Positions 1 through 8,534 of a stretch of 23,727 bases of DNA are shown piece by piece. This stretch comes from Coemansia sp. RSA 1804 (lineage: Eukaryota; Kickxellomycota; Kickxellomycetes; Kickxellales; Kickxellaceae). Below the pieces are notes generated by a model. It was not told where the DNA came from and searched no databases. It saw only the letters and a program-made list of their open reading frames with translations. The translations under genes were made by a program, and so were the position numbers. Location: assembly GCA_027578815.1 (NCBI GenBank), contig JANBTH010000248.1:1-23727 (forward strand), written 5' to 3'. Every line of letters begins with the position of its first letter. Position 1 is the first letter of the stretch.

Positions 1-2
1 CT

Positions 3-101
3 ATGATTATCTGGACCGGTGCGCTATTGGTGTGGAAGGCCAACGCTGCCATGATCGGGTCTAATCTTTCATTTCAGTTGAAGAGAGGAATCTCATATTA
101 A
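3..101 (+). CDS. possible 3' end of an upstream gene (partial)
   Basis: An open frame enters from the left edge and stops with TAA at 99-101. The 32 visible residues contain a hydrophobic stretch (around IIWTGALLV) and end in LKRGISY. This could be the C-terminus of a membrane protein whose body lies outside the window. The piece is too short to identify, and an open frame of this length can arise by chance. The other two plus frames close within about 60 bases. Confidence 0.2.
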   Translation: MIIWTGALLVWKANAAMIGSNLSFQLKRGISY

Positions 102-710
102 AAGTTTCACATTTCATGTTTATAAACGGCCATTTGTAAGGGGGGAGATATCCTTTTTTTTTTACATGATTCCAGTATTCTAGCCCCTTTATGCACTTTT
201 CCATTGTCGATATCCCATGTTGTTCTGGACTCTTCATCTTTCACATTAATGAAGGGTGGTGGTGTGTGGTGATGACAACGACAGCGACTCACTTGTCTCA
301 ACTCAATGAAAAAGAGAAGGGTTATTCTTGCCGTGTAAAATTGATTAGAAACCACCAGAGCCAACAACATCCAGCAGCATTACAAATCAAAAGCAGCTTG
401 GAAGAAGGAAAAAAAAGCCTGATTTGACTGGTTAGTGTGCTTTTTTTAATTGGTCAGCAAGAGGGCAAAACCACCGCTCTTCGCGGGCTTTCCGATTCCT
501 TTAGTCATCCAGTCAAAAAAATTAGACGTTCTCTTCTCCTTTTCTTGACTCACACAAGATAAATAAATATAATAGAGCGGGTGTGTTATTAGACTTTTTC
601 CACTTTTTGTTTTCTTTTCTTCTTTCCCTTGTTTTCCCACTTTCCTTATCTATTTCTCTATCTCTTTACTCTAGTCTGCTGCTGTACTTTATCTGATTGT
701 TATCATAACC
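102..710. other. intergenic region and RIB1 5' flank
   Basis: I see no convincing gene here; the short open frames are low-complexity. From about 520 to 700 the plus strand becomes strongly pyrimidine-rich (runs of CTTTTC and TTTCTC), the usual look of a fungal core promoter and leader reading into RIB1. An A/T-rich element resembling a TATA box lies near 560-577. Confidence 0.6.
546..552 (+). promoter_or_regulatory. TGACTCA, Gcn4/AP-1-type bZIP site
   Basis: A perfect TGACTCA heptamer lies about 160 bp upstream of the RIB1 start codon, just before the A/T-rich core promoter. In yeast this is the Gcn4 binding site found upstream of many amino-acid, purine and cofactor synthesis genes. A role at RIB1 is inference only, since a 7-mer in about 600 bp can occur by chance. 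Confidence 0.3.
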
Positions 711-2138
711 ATGCCGTCTCCAGTAAGTAGACTTGCGTTTGATCTGGATTCCTCCACAGCCGTTCCCTCGACACCCATCGAGAGGGCAGATACTGCGGCG
801 GCAGCATCAGCAGCAGCAGTAGCAACGCCCGTGGAGGGCGGATCGTCTGTAGACACGCACTTCAATGCCAGCCTGGACAAGGCGCTGCAGCTCCTCCGGC
901 ACCAGACGATGGCTGAAGGCATCAGCAGGCCCACAGACGACGAAGCTGGACCCGCATCCACCACCACACCGATGAGCTGGTCATCATCAACGGCTACGCT
1001 GGGAGCAAAGTCGAGCTACCAAGACACTGCGTCACACACGCCAGACAAGATGTCCAAGGAAGAGACTGCTGCTCAGGAGAAGGATGAATCTCCTTCTTCT
1101 TTGCAGGAGACTGTGGCAAACTGCCAGGTGCGTGCCCGCATACCGTACCCCGGCGGACACTTTTACCTCCACCTGTACCACACGGACGAGGACGACAAGG
1201 AGCACCTGGCCATTGTGTTTGGCGATGACATCCGCAGCGAGACGCTGGAGCGCGCGCAGAAGGGCGAGTCGGACATGGATCGCAAGACACGCGGAGCCAG
1301 CACGGGAGCGCTCCGTCGCATGGTGCAGCACGATATAATGGCACGGCGCAAGAAGAAGCCGGTGATGGCGGACGACGACAGCGAGGAGGAGGAGGAGCTG
1401 CAGCAGCCGCCAGCGAGGTTCTTTGAGCCGGACCAGGCGGATCTGTTTGCGGCGCCGCGCGTATCGATCGTGGATGCGCCGCTGGTGCGTGTGCACTCGG
1501 AGTGCTTCACGGGCGAGACAGTCTCCAGCGTGCGGTGCGACTGCGGGTACCAGCTGGCCGAGGCCATGCGCGAGATCCAGCGCGAGGGCCGTGGCGTCAT
1601 CGTGTATCTGCGGCAGGAGGGCCGCGGTATCGGGTTGCTGGAGAAGCTGAAGGCGTACAATCTGCAGGATCTGGGCCACGACACGGTCGATGCCAATCTT
1701 CTCCTCAACCACCCGGCCGATGCGCGCACATACGGAGCGGCCCGCGCCATCCTCGCCGATCTCGGCGTCACCCGCCTTCGTCTGCTCACCAACAACGCCG
1801 ACAAGATCCGCCAGCTCTGCGGCACCCCCGCCGCCAATGGCAAGAGCGGACCCGCCGCGCGTCTGGATGTGGTCTGCCATGTGCCCATGCATCCGCGCTG
1901 GTGGGAGGAGGATGAGAACGAGAGCGGCGGCCCGCGTATCAACCACGCTGGCGTGTCGCAGCTCTCGTACGCGCGCCACCTGGGCCTCAAGAAGAACGTC
2001 ATGGCCGAGGCCGACAGGTACCTGAGAACAAAGGCCGAGCGCATGGGCCACATGCTGCCTCTCAATGCGCCCCTGGCGTTTCCTGGCATGGTCAAGCCGC
2101 ACGTATCTGCTGCCACAGCCTCCCTGTATCTCCACTGA
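711..2138 (+). CDS. RIB1: GTP cyclohydrolase II (riboflavin biosynthesis)
   Basis: This enzyme opens the imidazole ring of GTP to give 2,5-diamino-6-ribosylamino-4(3H)-pyrimidinone 5'-phosphate, formate and pyrophosphate, the first step of riboflavin synthesis in the cytosol. The 475-residue protein has a low-complexity Ala/Ser/Thr-rich N-terminus of about 130 residues. The catalytic domain starts near RARIPYPGGHFYLHLY and includes KEHLAIVFGDDIRS. Zinc ligands are C265, C276 and C278 (C-x10-C-x-C, after VRVHSE). The GTP-binding and catalytic RQEGRGIGL lies at about 301-309, followed by KAYNLQDLGHDTVDANL and RLLTNN. The tail carries YLRTKAERMGH, typical of fungal Rib1. An acidic insert (EEEEEL) sits in the same variable loop that is long in yeast. 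No DHBP synthase (RibB) domain is fused, unlike plant and many bacterial enzymes. The ATG at 711 is the first in frame; an internal GTAAGT at 722 is not used because removing it would shift the frame. Confidence 0.96.
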   Translation: MPSPVSRLAFDLDSSTAVPSTPIERADTAAAASAAAVATPVEGGSSVDTHFNASLDKALQLLRHQTMAEGISRPTDDEAGPASTTTPMSWSSSTATLGAKSSYQDTASHTPDKMSKEETAAQEKDESPSSLQETVANCQVRARIPYPGGHFYLHLYHTDEDDKEHLAIVFGDDIRSETLERAQKGESDMDRKTRGASTGALRRMVQHDIMARRKKKPVMADDDSEEEEELQQPPARFFEPDQADLFAAPRVSIVDAPLVRVHSECFTGETVSSVRCDCGYQLAEAMREIQREGRGVIVYLRQEGRGIGLLEKLKAYNLQDLGHDTVDANLLLNHPADARTYGAARAILADLGVTRLRLLTNNADKIRQLCGTPAANGKSGPAARLDVVCHVPMHPRWWEEDENESGGPRINHAGVSQLSYARHLGLKKNVMAEADRYLRTKAERMGHMLPLNAPLAFPGMVKPHVSAATASLYLH

Positions 2139-2213
2139 CAAAAAAAATATATAAACACCTCCCCCTCCCACTGCTGATTCTTTTTCTTCCCTCTCTTCTC
2201 CATACTATAGAAA

Positions 2214-2305
2214 ATGTTGTTGTTTTTGTAAGCCTACGGATTTTTTTATTTCAATTCTCTTTTTCCTTTCTTTCCAGTCAATCGCAATCAACCGAGCAAA
2301 CAATA
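2214..2305 (+). other. candidate leader intron upstream of the NUP42-like gene
   Basis: A GTAAGC donor at 2228 and a long pyrimidine tract ending in TTTCCAG at 2277 delimit a possible 50 bp intron just before the NUP42-like start. An ATG at 2214 lies 14 nt before the donor. Splicing would put that ATG in frame with the downstream gene and add 14 residues (beginning MLLFF). The conserved zinc finger begins at the downstream ATG, so the extension may be absent or only a leader. Confidence 0.35.
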
Positions 2306-3427
2306 ATGGCCGTCTGCCAATACTTCCTGCAAGGAAAGTGTAATTTTGGCAGCCGGTGCCGGAATGAGCATCCACAGCAGCAGGCGTCGGCCTTTGGACA
2401 GTCGTCGTCGCAGGCGATTCTCAAGGGCGGCGGCAGCGGGTTTGGCGGGTTCAACAGGTTTGGAGCACTATCAGGACCATCGGGCGGGGGCAATATGGCA
2501 GGCGGCGGGGCGTTTGGAGGAGGAGGAGGAGGAGGAGGAAATGTTAGTGCGTTTGGACAGCACGCGCAAAGCGCGTTTACCGGGTTTGGCAACAAAGCAG
2601 CAGCCACGGGTGGAGGCGGTGGAGGACTGGGGTTCTCGCTGCAGTCGAACGTTGGTTCCAACCTGTTTGGGCAGCAGAAAAGCGCATTCGACATAGGCGG
2701 ACGACTAGGAGGAGGGACAGGAGTAGACGATGGAAGGATGGTGACCACCGGTAGACCCGGTAACAAGTCGGTGACGGTCGACCAGCTGAGGAAACTGGTG
2801 AAGGTTCCAATGGTGTGGAAGCTCAGTACGTTTGCGCCGGTTGGGGAGAAGCCCAGCATGGTGGCGGGGACGGATGTGTCGCCCGAGGAGAGCAGGCTCG
2901 AATTCGCCATGGCCCAAAGACAGCAGCAACAGCAGCAACTGCTAGGAGGAGGATACAGCTCTGTTGCCGAGGCGTGCCAGAAGTACGACCAGCTTGTGCA
3001 GGACATGGACAGGAGGCTCGGGGACATTGATGGTAATGCGCCGGCCTACGCGACGCAGTGGAACCAGATGCATGGTGGTGGAGCTGCTGCTGGTGGCGGT
3101 GGTTTGGGCACACAGTCTGCGTTTGGGCAGCAGGCATCGGCGTTTGGGCAGCAGACATCGGCGTTTGGAGGGAACATTGGCAGTGGTGGTAGTGGCAGTG
3201 CTTTTGGATCAGGATCAGGATCGCTCTCGTTCTTGGGCGGCTCGAAGCCATCTTTCTCACCGACAGTAACAGTAGCATCGTTTGGCAACACGCCGCAGGA
3301 GATCATGGAGGCCACTGGGCCGCGACGCGACCTGACGGCAGAGGAGAGCGACCAGTTCAGGGCCCAGGCGTTCGTGTACGGAAGGATACCCGAGGTGCCG
3401 CCTACGCCGGAGCTTTGTTCTCATTGA
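2306..3427 (+). CDS. NUP42: CCCH zinc-finger FG nucleoporin, NUP42-like
   Basis: This is a nuclear pore component of the cytoplasmic face that, in yeast and human, helps Gle1/Dbp5 in mRNA export. The 373-residue protein opens with one CCCH zinc finger at C4, C12, C18 and H22, in the same place and spacing as human NUP42 (MAxCQxFLQGxCxFGxxC). A long Gly-rich region follows, with many FG-type repeats (AFGQ, SAFGG, GFGGF), broken around residues 150-260 by a non-repetitive helical segment. The C-terminus ends in LTAEESDQFRAQAFVYGRIP then EVPPTPEL, matching the short Gle1-binding tail of the family. The start is the ATG preceding the zinc finger. It lies 167 bp after RIB1 and 286 bp before NSA1 in the same direction. 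GGA/GGC repeats around 2516-2540 encode poly-Gly and are likely length-variable. Confidence 0.88.
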   Translation: MAVCQYFLQGKCNFGSRCRNEHPQQQASAFGQSSSQAILKGGGSGFGGFNRFGALSGPSGGGNMAGGGAFGGGGGGGGNVSAFGQHAQSAFTGFGNKAAATGGGGGGLGFSLQSNVGSNLFGQQKSAFDIGGRLGGGTGVDDGRMVTTGRPGNKSVTVDQLRKLVKVPMVWKLSTFAPVGEKPSMVAGTDVSPEESRLEFAMAQRQQQQQQLLGGGYSSVAEACQKYDQLVQDMDRRLGDIDGNAPAYATQWNQMHGGGAAAGGGGLGTQSAFGQQASAFGQQTSAFGGNIGSGGSGSAFGSGSGSLSFLGGSKPSFSPTVTVASFGNTPQEIMEATGPRRDLTAEESDQFRAQAFVYGRIPEVPPTPELCSH

Positions 3428-3713
3428 AAGGAACAATCAGGGTTTTTTTGTATGTATTTTTTCATTTTGTTTGCTAAAAGTGGAGGGGCTCTAATCAACA
3501 ATACACTGTAGATCACGATCAGATCAGTGCTGAATATCTTTTTTTTTACTCTCTCATTCTAACTGGCACATTGTGCAGAAAAAAAACTTTACACTTTTGA
3601 ATTCATCTTTTTCTGTTTCGCCCCCTGTTTACCTTTCGCGGCCTGTAATATACATAACAATACTTTACTACGATACACAACAACAGACTGCCGATAAAGA
3701 GCGAGAAGCGGCA
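3428..3713. other. NUP42-NSA1 spacer with a branch-point/acceptor signature
   Basis: This AT-rich spacer holds the NUP42 3' end and the NSA1 leader. A CTAAC at 3559-3563 followed by TGTGCAG ending at 3578 looks like a branch point and 3' splice site. A GTATGT at 3450 could be the matching donor, so NSA1 may have a spliced leader. No coding sequence is affected. Confidence 0.35.
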
Positions 3714-5024
3714 ATGCGGTTCTACACGGGCGACGACGTTGGGCTGATAAAGGGGGTGGACATTGATCCCACAGTGTCGCTGCTGGACGCGCAGGCAGCG
3801 GCGGCCAAGAAACTGCGGCTGGAGGCCAAGGCCAAGAAGGCAGCAAGCATAGTGGCAGCAAAGGGAGCCACCAGCAGCGGCAATGTTGGCAGTGGGGCGG
3901 CGGGCGAGGCGGTGCTCGAGGGCGTGGGGGTGTGGACGCAAAGCGGCACGGTCAGCCGCGGCAGGGGCATCCAGCAGATGGCGGTGTCGAATGCAACCGC
4001 GGATGGAGATGGGGATGCGGGAGCGGTGTTTGTTGTGGCGCGCGCAGACGGGACAGTCGAGGCGATAGCCAAGGAGAGCGGAGCCGTGGTGGATGCGCAC
4101 ACGGAGCAGGGGTTCGCAGCACCGGTGTCCATCAAGCACAGCGGCCGGCAGATCGCGGAGCGGAGGTACGTGGGCGTTGGAGCGGTTGGCGGGACGTCGT
4201 TTATCTCGTGCACCAACCTGGGCGAGGTGCGGTGCCAGCGGTTTGGCGAGGACGAGGAGCCGCGGGTGCTGCTGAAGCTGCCCGTGGAGGCGTGCCGAAT
4301 GCGGGTGCATGCGAAGAGCCCGCGCGTGTTTGCGGTGGGCGGGCGCGAGCAGGAGCTGAGCGTGTGGGACATCGACGCGGTGGGAACCGCAGCAGCAGCG
4401 GCGGATGTGGTGGCCGAGTACCGGAAACCCACGACGGCGCCGCTGTTCAGAGCCAAGAACGTGCGGCCCGACAGTCTGGGGTTGCGCGTGCCCGTGTGCA
4501 TCACCGACATCCAGTTCCTCAGCGACAGCGCGACAGCGCCAACCGTGGCCGTTTCCACCGGCCACAAGCAGATCCGCATCTACGACGCGCGGGCGGATGC
4601 GCGTCCGATCCACGACTGGAGCGACGGCGTGTCGGCGCACCCGATCACCAATCTCCTGGCATCGCACGCCAAACCCGAGCTGTTCTTCACCGACAACGTG
4701 GGCGGCCTGCATCAGCTGGACCTGCGCACCGGCAGGGTTGTTGGCGGGTACCGCGGCTTCGCCGGCGCGGTCACCAGTGTTGCGCTGAGCGAGGACGGGG
4801 CCATGGTCGCTGGTGCCGGACTCGACCGCTTCGTCCGCGTCTACGAGGCCGACGGCATGCGTCGCCTGCTGCACCGCGCCTACGTGAAGCAGCGGGTTGC
4901 GCAGCTCCACTGGGACTGGAGCGTCAGGGACGTCAGCCCAGACGAGGCCGAGCGGCGCGAGGAGGACGAGATCTGGGACGCCATGGAAACCCGCCGATCC
5001 AAGCGGAAGGCCGCCGCGTGCTAG
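3714..5024 (+). CDS. NSA1: WD-repeat ribosome biogenesis protein Nsa1/WDR74
   Basis: Nsa1 (WDR74 in animals) is a nucleolar beta-propeller protein of pre-60S particles, released by the AAA ATPase Rix7/NVL. The 436-residue product begins MRFYTGDDVGLIKGV, the family's typical first strand. A Lys/Ala-rich insertion follows at about 25-60. Diagnostic segments are FRAKNVRPDSLGLRVPV, nearly the same as WDR74 and yeast Nsa1 (AKNVRxDxLxLRVPV), then WD-like blades IRIYDARA, LHQLDLRTGRVVGGYRG and GAGLDRFVRVYEAD. The C-terminus has EDEIWDAMETRRSKRKAAA, matching the conserved D-E-x-W basic tail. The start at 3714 is the first in-frame ATG; the frame is open further upstream but without an ATG. Length agrees with yeast Nsa1 (463 residues as recalled). 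The gene converges with the TRIC-like gene, leaving 135 bp between stop codons. Confidence 0.94.
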   Translation: MRFYTGDDVGLIKGVDIDPTVSLLDAQAAAAKKLRLEAKAKKAASIVAAKGATSSGNVGSGAAGEAVLEGVGVWTQSGTVSRGRGIQQMAVSNATADGDGDAGAVFVVARADGTVEAIAKESGAVVDAHTEQGFAAPVSIKHSGRQIAERRYVGVGAVGGTSFISCTNLGEVRCQRFGEDEEPRVLLKLPVEACRMRVHAKSPRVFAVGGREQELSVWDIDAVGTAAAAADVVAEYRKPTTAPLFRAKNVRPDSLGLRVPVCITDIQFLSDSATAPTVAVSTGHKQIRIYDARADARPIHDWSDGVSAHPITNLLASHAKPELFFTDNVGGLHQLDLRTGRVVGGYRGFAGAVTSVALSEDGAMVAGAGLDRFVRVYEADGMRRLLHRAYVKQRVAQLHWDWSVRDVSPDEAERREEDEIWDAMETRRSKRKAAAC

Positions 5025-5037
5025 CTAGCTAGCTAGC
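5020..5037. repeat. (GCTA)4 microsatellite containing the NSA1 stop codon
   Basis: Four GCTA units plus GC overlap the last Cys codon and the TAG stop of NSA1. Every unit carries a CTAG. Gain or loss of units leaves the first stop intact. Confidence 0.85.
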
Positions 5038-5159
5038 GTATACCGGGAAGCGTGTTGGTGAATGCGCGGGAGAAGGGGGGACTTTATATATAAATAGCAT
5101 GCTAGCAGCTCAAACAAACAAACAAACAATCAATGTGTCAACCAATCGGCAGGAATCAT

Positions 5160-6158
5160 TCACTCGCTTTCGCTTTCGACATCGTCGTCGTCGTCGGTGC
5201 CGCTGGACGGCGCATCGTCGTACTTCTTCCTGCGCGCAACCTCCAGGGCGCGACGCTCGGCCGCCGCATACCTGCAGGCCTGGGCGTGGGCGGCGGTGCC
5301 CAGCACGGCGGAGCACAGCAGGCCCGAGACCAGGTGCGCCTCCTGGTCGCTGAGGCGCGGCACGCAGGCGAGGATGGCGTCCAGCGCAGCGCTGAGCGGG
5401 AAGCCAGGCGCGTGCTCGACAAACGACCACGCGTGGGTGGTGAGGATGTACCCGACCGTGGCGCAGAACGACAGCTTGACGTCGAGCGAGGGGCCGGCGC
5501 GAAGCATGGCGGGCACGCGCAGCCCCCACGAGGCCGCCGACACCTGCACAACATCGTCGATGATGCCGCCGCCGCTGCCGAGCACCGTGCCGACGGCGAT
5601 CCACGCCACAAGCGAGTCGGCCACGGGCTGGCCGCGCATCGTGTTGCGCACCAGGTCAACGCCGGCCGCCGTCACGCCGTACCCGCGGATCAGGCCGTCC
5701 ACGCTGGCCAGAAACACATCGCTGACCGGCGATGTGCGCCGCAGAAACCGGTACACCAGGTCCCCGGGAACGCACGCCATCAGCAGGTAGGCGCCGGCGT
5801 ACACGGGGACCGTGGTGTTGTTCTCCAGCCACGGCTGCGTGCGCCCCAGCATCAGGGCTGTGAGCACCGCGCCGCCGAACGAGAACGTCAGCATCGTGAA
5901 CAGCTCCTGCAGGAGCGGGCGCCGGCCGCTGGCTTGCGCCCCCTTGCGCACCTCGTACGCGATGCGCAGCGCGTGCAGCGTGGCGAAGATCCCGATGGGC
6001 ACCGCCGCGCCCTCCGTGCCGCCTCCCACCCACGGCTTGCTGAGCAGCCCCGGGAACCCGGCCGCCAGCTGCTGCGCTTGCGGGAACAGCGCTCCAAGCG
6101 CCGACGACGGAGGAGGTGGTGGTGGTGGAGGCATCTGCTGGCCCGTTGTTTGCGACAT
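5160..6158 (-). CDS. TRIC-family (TMEM38-like) intracellular cation channel
   Basis: TRIC channels are trimeric K+-permeable channels of the ER/SR that balance charge during Ca2+ release in animals; fungal members are little studied. The 332-residue protein starts with a poly-Pro tract (residues 10-17). It has about seven hydrophobic segments between residues 50 and 300. Family hallmarks are TFSFGGAVLTALMLG, then NNTTVPVYAGAYLLMACVPG with DLVYRFL, then VTAAGVDLV and WIAVGTVLGSGGGIIDDVV, and finally a K-x-S-F-x-A helix (DVKLSFCATVGYIL). These follow PF05197 order: GG in the second helix, P-x-DLvY, and G-x-V-x-GxGG. The basic KEV-type loop motif of animal TRICs is weak (SVDGLIRG). The tail is acidic (DDDDDVESESE). 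I chose the ATG at 6158, because the reading frame further upstream only has a TTG. Length is slightly above the animal proteins (about 290-300). Confidence 0.82.
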   Translation of the reverse strand: MSQTTGQQMPPPPPPPPSSALGALFPQAQQLAAGFPGLLSKPWVGGGTEGAAVPIGIFATLHALRIAYEVRKGAQASGRRPLLQELFTMLTFSFGGAVLTALMLGRTQPWLENNTTVPVYAGAYLLMACVPGDLVYRFLRRTSPVSDVFLASVDGLIRGYGVTAAGVDLVRNTMRGQPVADSLVAWIAVGTVLGSGGGIIDDVVQVSAASWGLRVPAMLRAGPSLDVKLSFCATVGYILTTHAWSFVEHAPGFPLSAALDAILACVPRLSDQEAHLVSGLLCSAVLGTAAHAQACRYAAAERRALEVARRKKYDDAPSSGTDDDDDVESESE

Positions 6159-7048
6159 CGGGGATTCACTAGGTTTCAAGAGTAGCGAGATATGAAAAGG
6201 TATCAGTAGCTAAGTTAATAAGTAAGTAGTATGTGAGTAAGGTGCTTGGTATCGATGTGGAAGGGAGAATAGGGAACCCCTGTGTCCTTTGGCGCCTGCT
6301 GCCGCTGTAATCCACCCACAGCAACTTCAGCCTGCTCCTCACGTGGAGCGTGTGCATGCGAAACCAATCGGCACCTGCGCTGGTCACGCGTCTAAGCCAG
6401 CATGCAACCGAAAGAAAGAAACAAGAAACAAAGGGGGAAAGAGCAGAACAGTAGACGCAGAATGGTGCGCTGTTTTCTCCCACACGCAGGTTCTGTAGAG
6501 TACGAGCATGGCCGGTTGCTGGTGCTCTGGACCCGGCTCATCACGACATCTAGCTGGCTGGCCGCCCTTCCTTTTGCTTTGTTTTCCCCTTCTCCTGCTC
6601 TACAAGGGGCCAGTTGGCGAAAAGAGATACGGATGACCTAATGCACATTACTTTCTGGGATGCCAAGAGGCCTTCGCTTTGTGTGGATCTGTTGTTCTGC
6701 AAAAAAAAAAAAAATAAGCAGGACTTTTTTTTGAGTCCTGTGCTTTTGTCTGTTGCATGCCAATCACATCACATCCCACAAGAAAAGCGTGTGCTTTGTC
6801 GTTTCTTTCTATCATTCATTCTTGCTCTTTTTTCCTCCCTCCCCATTTCTCTCGCTTTCTCTTCAGTTACATTTTATTTATTCTAGCCGTTACTTCCCTC
6901 CCCTCTCGTTGTAGGTCCCGCATTCACTCATTTCTATTTGTATTTTCCTCTGCCAATCTGTACTATTAGCGTAATTCGAGAGCCCAACAGCATCCCTCTC
7001 TCTCTTCTTTTTCATCTCTACATCCGTAACACTAAGACAACTTGCACA
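6159..7048. other. divergent intergenic region, TRIC-like / ML-domain genes
   Basis: About 890 bp between two divergent starts. The left part (6160-6640) is mixed in composition and GC-richer around 6280-6400. The right part (about 6780-7045) is strongly pyrimidine-rich on the plus strand, consistent with the core promoter and leader of the ML-domain gene. A 13-base A tract lies near 6703. The short open frames have no recognisable domain and I do not call them. Confidence 0.6.
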
Positions 7049-7812
7049 ATGAGGCCTGGTTCGATGGTAGCTGCTGCTGCTGCTGCGCTCTGCGCAACGC
7101 AGCAGACATCCGTGGTGCTGGCGGCAGGCGACGGCCAGTTCCAGATGGTGATACAGGAGGCAACGGGCATCTTTGCAGACATCCAGGTGGTGGGACAGCG
7201 GCCATGGGCGCCGGTGACGAAGGAAGGAGCGGACGGGGACGTGGGCAAGAACCACACGCTCAACGACATCATCCGGGACATCAGCGAGGACGACGATATC
7301 GTCGACATCGAGTACGTGACGCTTGACCCCGAGAAGCCCAAGCGCAGCAGCCCCGTGCACCTCAATGCGCTGGCTCATATCAAGGAGCCGATAGCCGCCG
7401 CCACCGCCAACGTCAGGGTCAAGTACGGCTTCCTCACCCTGCTTAACCGCAACTACAACCTGTGCGAGGAGCTCAAGAGTAACTTGAATAAGACTTGTCC
7501 TGTCGACAAGGGCCCCATTGAGGTCGATATTGACGTTGATATCCCCGGCTTTATTCCTCCGGTAAGTTCAACTAATCCCCCCCTTCACTGTAGATTGTAA
7601 ATGCGTCCATGGTGGTTCTTTTTTCTTATTTATTTGCTTGCTTATCACCAACACTAATCTGTCTGGAACTTTGACGAATGGTGTGCCGTTTCTGTTGTTG
7701 TTGTTTTTTGTTGTTGTTGTTGCTGTAGGGCTGGTTCCATCTTGACGCTTACGCTTGGAGAGACTCCGACGAAAAGCATCTTGGTCACATTCTTGCTGAC
7801 GTTCGCTTCTAG
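7049..7812 (+). CDS. secreted ML-domain (NPC2-like) lipid-binding protein, two exons
   Basis: The CDS is join(7049..7561, 7729..7812), 198 residues. The intron has GTAAGT at 7562 and CTGTAG at 7726-7728, is phase 0, and has a CTAAT branch-point candidate near 7654. Without splicing the frame ends in junk 39 nt past the donor; splicing joins GFIPP to GWFHLDAYAW and ends in ILADVRF, a typical ML final strand. Residues 1-26 form a signal peptide (Ala-rich, ending VVLAA). The ML signature is YNLC139 ... TC150PVDKGP followed by paired beta strands. ML proteins (NPC2, fungal PG/PI transfer protein) carry sterols or phospholipids in the vacuole/lysosome lumen or outside the cell. Only this one Cys pair remains in the mature protein, whereas NPC2 has three disulfides. 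An acidic, charged insert (about residues 60-100) makes it longer than NPC2. Two N-x-T sites (NHT, NKT) are present. Ligand unknown. Confidence 0.82.
7562..7728 (+). other. intron of the ML-domain gene, with GTT repeat
   Basis: A 167 bp GT-AG intron. Its 3' half carries imperfect TTG/GTT triplet repeats (about 7693-7723) in place of an ordinary pyrimidine tract, directly before the TGTAG acceptor. Confidence 0.85.
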
Positions 7813-8062
7813 TCTTGACTAATTGAGCAAAATTAAATAAATTGATACATGGGCAAATAAGCTCTCTGTTTCAAAATCCCCCATTCTATGCACGGCATAG
7901 CAATAGTTTCTAATGGAAGTGGAAGTGCATATACCCAAAGTGTGGTATATATAATAAGAACAAGGCACGAAAAGTAGATGTTAGAAAATATTTTTATTTT
8001 ACGCCAAGGACTTGAAAAAGAAAACGAAAAGAAATAAACCCCCCGTATGTGTGGTTTGAGGC

Positions 8063-8534
8063 TCATGTGTCTTTTTTTGGCTTTGTCTTTGCGGTGTCAT
8101 CCACCTCGTCTTGGAAACCAAGGTTCTTCCAGTCGTCCCGGTCCATTAGTCGTCTAAACGCAAGATAGATACGGGGTTGATGAGTTAGAAACCACACACA
8201 CAAAAGTAAATGTGAACAAAGAACACTAGGAAAGAATAACTTTCCACCACCACCTTTCCTTCAAAATGTCAATGTTACTCCCTCAAACCAACTTGACCAG
8301 TACACCCCCCATTCACCTTGTCTCGTTTTTTTAATGGTCTTACCTTTCCATTCTGCAGCCAAGGTACTCCTTCGAGATGTGCTTGCACTTTTTGTTGCTC
8401 CCGTTCTTCGTCCGCAGGCACTCGAGGTACCTGGCCATGACGCTCTTGCACTCGCCGTCGTGGTCGAGGGGGAAGCTGCCCCGGTCCGGCGGGGTTGTTC
8501 GGATAAGCGGCGGAGCAGGGCCGCCAAAACTCAT
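8063..8534 (-). CDS. COX19: Cox19, twin CX9C copper-related cytochrome oxidase assembly factor, two exons
   Basis: The CDS is complement(join(8063..8153, 8344..8534)), 93 residues (yeast 98). Exon 1 encodes the hallmark TPPDRGSFPLDHDGEC, nearly identical to yeast Cox19, and the twin CX9C motifs C29-x9-C39 and C50-x9-C60. The intron has donor GTAAGA at 8343, branch CTAAC at 8188-8184 and acceptor TTTAG at 8154, and is 190 bp. It splits an Arg codon right after CRME. Splicing restores the family's CRM-x-x-x-LMDxDxW continuation (RRLMDRDDWKNLGF) and a short Lys-rich tail; unspliced, the protein would stop just after the last Cys. Cox19 acts in the mitochondrial intermembrane space, imported through Mia40 and linked to Cox11 and copper delivery to Cox1. 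It is convergent with the ML gene (250 bp between stops) and lies 259 bp downstream of NOP2. Confidence 0.93.

Noticed and set aside
722..758. GTAAGT ... CCACAG near the RIB1 start, looking like a tiny intron
   Set aside because: It is 37 nt long, shorter than any other intron here, and its removal would shift the RIB1 frame, which is open throughout without splicing.
1032..2171. Long minus-strand open frames over RIB1 (379 and 346 codons)
   Set aside because: Shadow frames caused by GC-rich codons of the plus-strand gene; no domains, and the plus-strand protein is conserved.
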